Positions 59,368 to 64,000 of a DNA stretch of 64,000 bases are shown here, in pieces (position 1 is the first letter of the stretch; every line of letters begins with the position of its first letter). The notes beneath the pieces are model-generated. The model worked only from the letters and a program-made list of their open reading frames with translations, made no database searches and was not told the DNA's origin. Location: contig DETD01000031.1 of NCBI GenBank assembly GCA_002362105.1, positions 206,346 to 270,345 of the forward strand, read 5' to 3'. A program made the position numbers and the translations under genes. This DNA comes from Bacteroidales bacterium UBA3297 (GTDB lineage: Bacteria; Bacteroidota; Bacteroidia; Bacteroidales; Paludibacteraceae).

Positions 59368-61269
59368 ATGATTTTTTCCAGACAAACGTGCCTTCTGCCC
59401 ATCTTGCTAGCGGCTGCCGGTTCGGCCGCCCAGGAGGTCACCCCCATCGAGGAAGTGGAGGTGCGCGGCAAACGCATCGAGAAAGCCAGCCTGCCCAACA
59501 CCTACACCAACAACGCGACCATGGCCGACACGGCCGTGCTGGGCACCCTGCAAGCCGGTTCTCTGTCGGACTACATGAGCGGACACAGTGCGGTGTTTGT
59601 GAAAGAGAGCGGGAAAGGCATGACCAGCACCGTGTCGATGCGGGGAACCGCGGCCTCGCAAACGGCCGTCAGTTGGAACGGCGTCGGCATCAATTCGCTA
59701 ACGATGGGGCAAACCGACTTCAGCCAGATTCCCCTCTTCTTCTTCGACTACGCCGAACTGGCGCCAGGGGGCGAAAGTTCGCTATACGGCAGCGGCGCCA
59801 TTGGCGGCAGTGTGGACCTGCGCAACAGTCCACCCGCCAAGAACAGCCTCAACGGCCTGCTGATGCAGACGGTGGGAAGCTACGGGCAAGCGTTTACCGG
59901 ACTAAAACTGAAAGGCGGCGGCAACCGGCTGACGGGAAAAACGGCCCTCTTCTACAACCGCGCCGACAACGACTTCCACTTCCAACTGATGGAGTACGGC
60001 GGAAAAAGCACGCAGGTGCAGCACAACGCCGGCTATAACAGCTACGGTCTGCAACAAGACCTGTATTACGACCTGCCCCGACAGCAACAACTGGCCCTCC
60101 ACCTCTGGCACACGGCCTACCACCGCAACATACAGCCCTCGGTGCAGAACAACCGCAACCCCGACAAGTTTGAGGACATTGACGACCGCAACACCCGCGC
60201 AATGCTACTCTACAGCCGCAGGGGCTGGCTGACCCTCAACGCGAAAGCGGCCTACCTGAACGACCACCAAGAATACAACAACGACCTGATTGCCACCCAC
60301 TGCGCCCTGGCTGGCGCCGATGCCGAGCACGAATGGATGCTGACCGGCTGGCTAAGGCAACTGCAAATAAAAGCCGGTGCACAAGCCCAATACATTGTGC
60401 CGGAGGTGTACGCCTACGACGACGGCCACAACGAGTGGCGGAACGAGGTTTTTGCTATGGGGCGCGCGCACCTGGGCCAACGCTGGCAACTGAACGGCGG
60501 ACTGCGCCAACAGTGGGTCAGCGGCGAAGACGCGCCCTTCTCGCCCTCGGTGGGACTGAATTTCGGCATTGTGGAACACGACAGCACTCAACTGCGTCTA
60601 AAAACCAACCTCTCGAGAAACTACCGCATACCCACGCTAAACGACCGCTACTGGGGACACCTCGACAACAAATACCTGAAAGCGGAAGACGCCACCAACT
60701 ACGAAGGAGGCCTGCAATGGCTCTGCAACACAACCACCCTTCAGCTGCAACTGACGGCTACCGCCTTCCACAACGATGTGGAGAACTGGATTTTGTGGAT
60801 GCCGCGCGGCAACGTGTGGAAACCCATCAACGTTGACCTGGTGGAGGTGAACGGTACCGAAGTGAGCGCAAGAATCGACGTGAGAGGCCAGACCCTGCAA
60901 GCCGCCTACACCCACAGCCACACCGAAGTGAAGGAAGGCTTCTCGGAAATGCGCCCGTTTAGAGGCAGACAGATTGCCCTGCTGCCAGAAGACCACCTCT
61001 CGGCCTCGTTCACTGGCCGTTGGAGGAACTGGAAATGGATTTTCGCCACCAACTACACTGGCGAAAGGGTCACCAGCGACGTGTTCGACACCATGGACGC
61101 CTACTGGCTGTGCAACACATCGCTGGGTTACAAATTCAAGTTAGGCAAGAGCTGGCAGCTCGGCCTGCAGGCCACCATCAACAACCTACTCGACACCGAC
61201 TACCAGACAGTTCCGTACAAAGCCATGCCAGGCCGCCACTACCAACTAGAGGCTAAGCTGGAATACTGA
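59368..61269 (+). CDS. TonB-dependent outer-membrane receptor
   Basis: 633 residues from ATG 59368 (MIFSRQTCLLPILLAAAGSA, a signal peptide). A TonB box-like segment IEEVEVRGKRIEKASL and plug domain MSGHSAVFVKESGKGMTSTV, SMRGTAASQTAVSWNGVGIN, then SLYGSGAIGGSVDL. The beta-barrel runs to the C-terminus (YQTVPYKAMPGRHYQLEAKL, terminal EY). The size resembles BtuB or siderophore receptors rather than the larger SusC type, and no SusD is nearby. Substrate unknown; a cobalamin- or metal-type ligand would be plausible. Confidence 0.9.
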   Translation: MIFSRQTCLLPILLAAAGSAAQEVTPIEEVEVRGKRIEKASLPNTYTNNATMADTAVLGTLQAGSLSDYMSGHSAVFVKESGKGMTSTVSMRGTAASQTAVSWNGVGINSLTMGQTDFSQIPLFFFDYAELAPGGESSLYGSGAIGGSVDLRNSPPAKNSLNGLLMQTVGSYGQAFTGLKLKGGGNRLTGKTALFYNRADNDFHFQLMEYGGKSTQVQHNAGYNSYGLQQDLYYDLPRQQQLALHLWHTAYHRNIQPSVQNNRNPDKFEDIDDRNTRAMLLYSRRGWLTLNAKAAYLNDHQEYNNDLIATHCALAGADAEHEWMLTGWLRQLQIKAGAQAQYIVPEVYAYDDGHNEWRNEVFAMGRAHLGQRWQLNGGLRQQWVSGEDAPFSPSVGLNFGIVEHDSTQLRLKTNLSRNYRIPTLNDRYWGHLDNKYLKAEDATNYEGGLQWLCNTTTLQLQLTATAFHNDVENWILWMPRGNVWKPINVDLVEVNGTEVSARIDVRGQTLQAAYTHSHTEVKEGFSEMRPFRGRQIALLPEDHLSASFTGRWRNWKWIFATNYTGERVTSDVFDTMDAYWLCNTSLGYKFKLGKSWQLGLQATINNLLDTDYQTVPYKAMPGRHYQLEAKLEY

Positions 61270-61279
61270 CGCCGCACTC

Positions 61280-61310
61280 TTTGACGTTAACAAAATAGTA
61301 TGTATATTAG
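61280..61310 (+). promoter_or_regulatory. Promoter of the 51-residue membrane protein gene
   Basis: TTTG (61280-61283) and TATATTAG (61303-61310, one mismatch) spaced 19 bp. The ATG follows at 61335. Confidence 0.5.
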
Positions 61311-61334
61311 CAAAAACAAAACAACAATTATATT

Positions 61335-61490
61335 ATGCAAACCATCATCTACGTTATTGTAGCCATCGTAGTACTCGGCCTGCTTTTCAAGATTTTGAAC
61401 GGATTGCTGAAGTTCGTTTTAGCCTTCGCTTTCATTGTGGCCGCAGCATACATCTACTTTAACTACTTCTCGGGCTTGGCTCCCGCCTGA
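61335..61490 (+). CDS. Small hydrophobic membrane protein (51 residues)
   Basis: The frame runs ATG 61335 to TGA 61488-61490: MQTIIYVIVAIVVLGLLFKI, then LNGLLKFVLAFAFIVAAAYI and YFNYFSGLAPA. Two hydrophobic helices are separated by a short Lys/Asn turn. A promoter (61280-61310) and good spacing support it. Homologous short proteins are often missed in annotation. No function recognised; probably an inner-membrane accessory protein. Confidence 0.6.
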   Translation: MQTIIYVIVAIVVLGLLFKILNGLLKFVLAFAFIVAAAYIYFNYFSGLAPA

Positions 61491-61576
61491 AACCAGGAGA
61501 GCCGGGCCTCCGTCCGGCCGACCCAAGCCGGGCTGACTAACTCAAAAACAACTACAAACCAAACTACCTGAAGAAT

Positions 61577-62317
61577 ATGAAGAAGCTACTACTTATACTC
61601 TTGCTGGCAGTTGTAGAACAGACTGTTTCCGCAACAGGAACCGTCTACCTGAGAAACGGCAGTGTCGTGAAAGGCGAAATCATCGAGTACATTCCCAACC
61701 AAACCATAAAAGTCAAGACCAGCGACGGCAACCTGTTCACCTGGAGCCACGACGAGATTGAAAAAGTAACAGGCGAAGAGACCGACGAAGAAGTTCCCAA
61801 GAACAACAGAGGTAACAAGAGGGGCAGAAAAGCGAAGCCCCCTTACGTTTCGCCACTCGATCAGGGGTACAGCGGACAAGTTACCACTGAATTCTTTGCG
61901 GGCCACTTTATCGGCTTTACGTTAGCCGCTACCCATGGGTTTCAATTCAAAGACCTGGTGTTTGTGGGCGTGGGAGGCGGCCTCAGGCATTCGACCATAG
62001 AAAGCCTGGGTAATCTGACCGTCCCCGTATTTGCTAACGTCCGCATCGATGCGGTAAGCCAAAAAGTGTCGCCAATCTTGTCGGTCCGTGCCGGACGCAC
62101 CATACCCCTATCAGAAGCCGTCGGCGGTTTCTATGGAACGTTCGACCTCGGCGTACGCCTCAAACGGATGATGCTGAGTTTCGGATTAGAGACCGCCTGC
62201 GGAAGAGAGTTTGAATATGAATGGAGGAAAGACGAATGGGGAAGCCATCGCGACCTGGTGGAAGAAAACACCTTTAGGGGCTACTGCGGCTTCTTCAGGC
62301 TGGGCGTCGTATTCTGA
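61577..62317 (+). CDS. Outer-membrane barrel-like protein with N-terminal 'NGSVVKG' domain, paralogue 1
   Basis: 246 residues. Signal peptide MKKLLLILLLAVVEQTVSA, then VYLRNGSVVKGEIIEYIPNQ and a short beta domain ending in HDEIEKV. A basic linker (KNNRGNKRGRKAK) follows, and then a beta-rich segment resembling an outer-membrane barrel (SPILSVRAGRTIPLSEAVGG, GVRLKRMMLSFGLETACG), ending in aromatic LGVVF as outer-membrane barrels do. Paralogues follow at 62360 and 63781. I do not recognise a specific function. Confidence 0.7.
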   Translation: MKKLLLILLLAVVEQTVSATGTVYLRNGSVVKGEIIEYIPNQTIKVKTSDGNLFTWSHDEIEKVTGEETDEEVPKNNRGNKRGRKAKPPYVSPLDQGYSGQVTTEFFAGHFIGFTLAATHGFQFKDLVFVGVGGGLRHSTIESLGNLTVPVFANVRIDAVSQKVSPILSVRAGRTIPLSEAVGGFYGTFDLGVRLKRMMLSFGLETACGREFEYEWRKDEWGSHRDLVEENTFRGYCGFFRLGVVF

Positions 62318-62359
62318 GTCAGCCAAGCCTAGTTTATTAACCTCAAAAAACACCCGCTT

Positions 62360-63049
62360 ATGAAAAAATGGCTAATACTATTACTAACCCTGGCACAAAT
62401 GACCGTTTTTGCCAGAGAAGCGGTCTACCTGAAAGACGGGAACGTCGTTAAAGGAAACATTATAGAACTCATACCCAACCAGTCTGTAACGATAAAGAGT
62501 GCAGACGGTAGCATTTTCGTCTTCAAGAGTGACGAGATTGAGAAAATTGAGCACGACACGTCAGAAGCCGATACCGAACCCCCAAAGGAGGCCCCATCGG
62601 AAATCATAAAAAGGGGGTTCAACTGCCAGGTCTATGGTTCGCTGATTACGGGCAACATGTATGGAATAACCGCCTCGACCGCCCTCGGCTTCCAATTCAA
62701 CAAGCACATGTTTCTGGGAATGGGAACCGGCTTCCGTATTGCCGATGACAATTACACCACCCATGTGGCAGTACCTGTTTTCGTAAACTTCCGGCACGAC
62801 TTTTTCGACTATGGCGCAACACCGTTCGTATCGGCAAGAGTTGGAGCGACCATTGCAGTTGAAGAATTCTACGACGCTAGCGGCTTTTACGGAGGACTTG
62901 ATTTGGGTTGCCGCTTCAAGCGCTTTATGCTAAGCACAGGCATAGAAACCGCATGCGGCGAAGACGAAAAGACGAGCATCTACGGTTTGGGGGACGAATG
63001 CACCTATCAAGCCGTCAACTTTGTACTCCGTTTCGGCGTCGTGCTCTAA
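62360..63049 (+). CDS. Barrel-like protein, paralogue 2
   Basis: 229 residues. Same plan as the preceding gene: signal peptide MKKWLILLLTLAQMTVFA, then VYLKDGNVVKGNIIELIPNQ, DEIEKI, short acidic linker, and barrel-like ASTALGFQFNKHMFLGMGTG, PFVSARVGATIAVEEF, GGLDLGCRFKRFMLSTGIET, ending in FGVVL. It lies 42 bp after paralogue 1, so probably co-transcribed. Confidence 0.7.
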   Translation: MKKWLILLLTLAQMTVFAREAVYLKDGNVVKGNIIELIPNQSVTIKSADGSIFVFKSDEIEKIEHDTSEADTEPPKEAPSEIIKRGFNCQVYGSLITGNMYGITASTALGFQFNKHMFLGMGTGFRIADDNYTTHVAVPVFVNFRHDFFDYGATPFVSARVGATIAVEEFYDASGFYGGLDLGCRFKRFMLSTGIETACGEDEKTSIYGLGDECTYQAVNFVLRFGVVL

Positions 63050-63133
63050 ACAAAAAACAGCAGAGGCATTCTGTTACCACAGAACTTAGGCGGGCACGTG
63101 CGTTTTCTGTAACGCACCTGCACCGCTCCTGCC

Positions 63134-63562
63134 TCAAAATTTCCCTTGAAGTCCACAGACATAATCGTAATAATCTTCCGTAAATACGAAAGTTTTATAG
63201 AGTGTATCGTTCCGACGACTAAAGTCGTAGGCTCCTCTATGAAGCAAATTCAGATCATAATCGTCTACCATCATTTCTTCGTCATAATCCATTGCAAAAG
63301 AAAGCGAATCGTCAAACACAACCTTCGTTCCACCAAAAACAAAAGGGTATTGTCCTCCATCATTATTCACATAATACGCAGATGAATAAGGAAGAATCGC
63401 CATTGAGAGTTCTGCTTCGTCTATAAGTATTTCAATAAAATGGTTTGTATTATTATTAAAAATAAACTTTGTGGGGCCAACTCCCATATTGTCAGACTCC
63501 TTACTACAGCCCAAAAGTGCAGTAGCAACAAATAAAAAAATGTACTTACCAATACTTTTCAT
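63134..63562 (-). CDS. Small lipoprotein, inserted between barrel paralogues
   Basis: 142 residues from ATG 63560-63562 (MKSIGKYIFLFVATALLGCS, lipobox LLGC). The mature part FIFNNNTNHFIEILIDEAEL, then YPFVFGGTKVVFDDSLSFAM and DDYDLNLLHRGAYDF looks beta-rich. It is on the opposite strand between paralogues 2 and 3. No family recognised. A/T-richer than its neighbours. Confidence 0.6.
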   Translation of the reverse strand: MKSIGKYIFLFVATALLGCSKESDNMGVGPTKFIFNNNTNHFIEILIDEAELSMAILPYSSAYYVNNDGGQYPFVFGGTKVVFDDSLSFAMDYDEEMMVDDYDLNLLHRGAYDFSRRNDTLYKTFVFTEDYYDYVCGLQGKF

Positions 63563-63780
63563 AATTCGACAAATATGTTTTATTCGTAAATTTACTGCTA
63601 TAAATAAAAACAAACATATCTTTGATAGAAAAAATAGAATTATTAATTTTGCACATTTTTACATATTAATGTTGAAATGTTTACCGCACGTGTTTTGTTT
63701 TACAACCAGTTGTAGGTATTTGCAACCAGCATTTCATAAATAGAACAGGCCCCGCAGGTTGCAAGAGGCACATAAATGTT

Positions 63781-64000
63781 ATGAAAAAGTTATATCTTTT
63801 GCTATTCTTAGCCGCCGCACAGATTACCACATCCGCAAAAGAGGTTGTTTACTTGAAAAACGGCAGCATCATCAAAGGCGACATTGTGGAAATTGTGCCC
63901 AACAAAACCCTCACTGTTGAAACTGCCGACGGCAGCACTTTCGTCTGCAATTACGACGACATTGACAAAATTGCCCGTGAGAAGTCGGAGAACAACGAGG
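63781..64000 (+). CDS. Barrel-like protein, paralogue 3 (cut by window edge)
   Basis: 73 codons seen: signal peptide MKKLYLLLFLAAAQITTSA, then VVYLKNGSIIKGDIVEIVPN and DDIDKIA, matching the N-terminal domain of the two paralogues. The C-terminal barrel is outside the window. The 167-bp gap before it (63614-63780) shows no gene. Confidence 0.75.
   Translation, partial: MKKLYLLLFLAAAQITTSAKEVVYLKNGSIIKGDIVEIVPNKTLTVETADGSTFVCNYDDIDKIAREKSENNE

Noticed and set aside
1..64000. tRNA, rRNA or CRISPR genes
   Set aside because: No cloverleaf-type tRNA, rRNA segment or repeat-spacer array was recognised on reading; a covariance-model search would be needed to exclude tRNAs.

Overview
The window looks like chromosomal DNA from a Bacteroidales bacterium, possibly Prevotella-like. 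The reasons are Bacteroides-type promoters (-7 TAnnTTTG, -33 TTTG, weak Shine-Dalgarno), many SPI/SPII secreted proteins, a TonB-dependent receptor, BspA-type leucine-rich repeats joined to an M60 peptidase, a C10 (streptopain-type) cysteine protease, and Bacteroidales-type etfB-etfA-acyl-CoA dehydrogenase, yicC-gmk-nadD and tsaB-hisS clusters. The assignment is by eye; no database search was possible.

Layout. 0-5.9 kb: acyl-CoA dehydrogenase (cut by the edge), etfA and etfB, two secreted DNA/RNA non-specific nucleases and a lipoprotein. 5.9-12.1 kb: nine leftward genes for phage-like virion parts (connector, capsid accessory, major capsid, scaffold, two Gln/Ala-rich internal virion-like proteins, a 53-residue protein, two neck-like proteins). 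12.3-27.6 kb: a variable region of short cassettes (DUF4143 ATPases and a fragment, a hipB/hipS/hipT-like operon, an AlbA_2 protein, an IS3-family remnant, an m5C methyltransferase/restriction pair, a nuclease fragment, a DUF2683/YoeB toxin-antitoxin, a DUF262/DUF1524 enzyme). These are separated by a family of hairpin-rich repeats. 27.7-39 kb: core genes (pheS, nadD, gmk, yicC, tsaB, hisS), an SDR enzyme and two secreted peptidases. 39.1-46.3 kb: a second leftward phage-like operon (terminase large subunit, portal, large tail-hub-like protein). 46.4-54.3 kb: a defence island (Gabija gajA/gajB, two m5C methyltransferases and a DUF3883-type nuclease) lying between remnants of a tyrosine recombinase. 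54.5-55.8 kb: a WYL regulator and a small gene sharing an operator. 55.9-64 kb: GH25 muramidase, argS, TonB receptor, and tandem paralogous barrel-like proteins.

The most interesting feature is the pair of phage-structural operons. Together they encode terminase, portal, hub, neck, internal proteins, scaffold and capsid, all open and apparently intact. No replication, repressor or lysis genes accompany them, and they sit 27 kb apart on the same strand amid core genes. Their promoters match over 39 bp (31 identical by my alignment), including -7, -33, a 21-bp spacer and a TAGAT/ATCTA inverted repeat within the spacer. I read this as a domesticated, crAss/SU10-like podovirus particle under shared control, that is, a candidate gene transfer agent or other virion-derived system. 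That function is inference.

A second regulatory finding is a 27-bp inverted-repeat operator placed identically (5 bp upstream of -7) before the WYL regulator and before a 61-residue gene, which predicts a two-promoter regulon.
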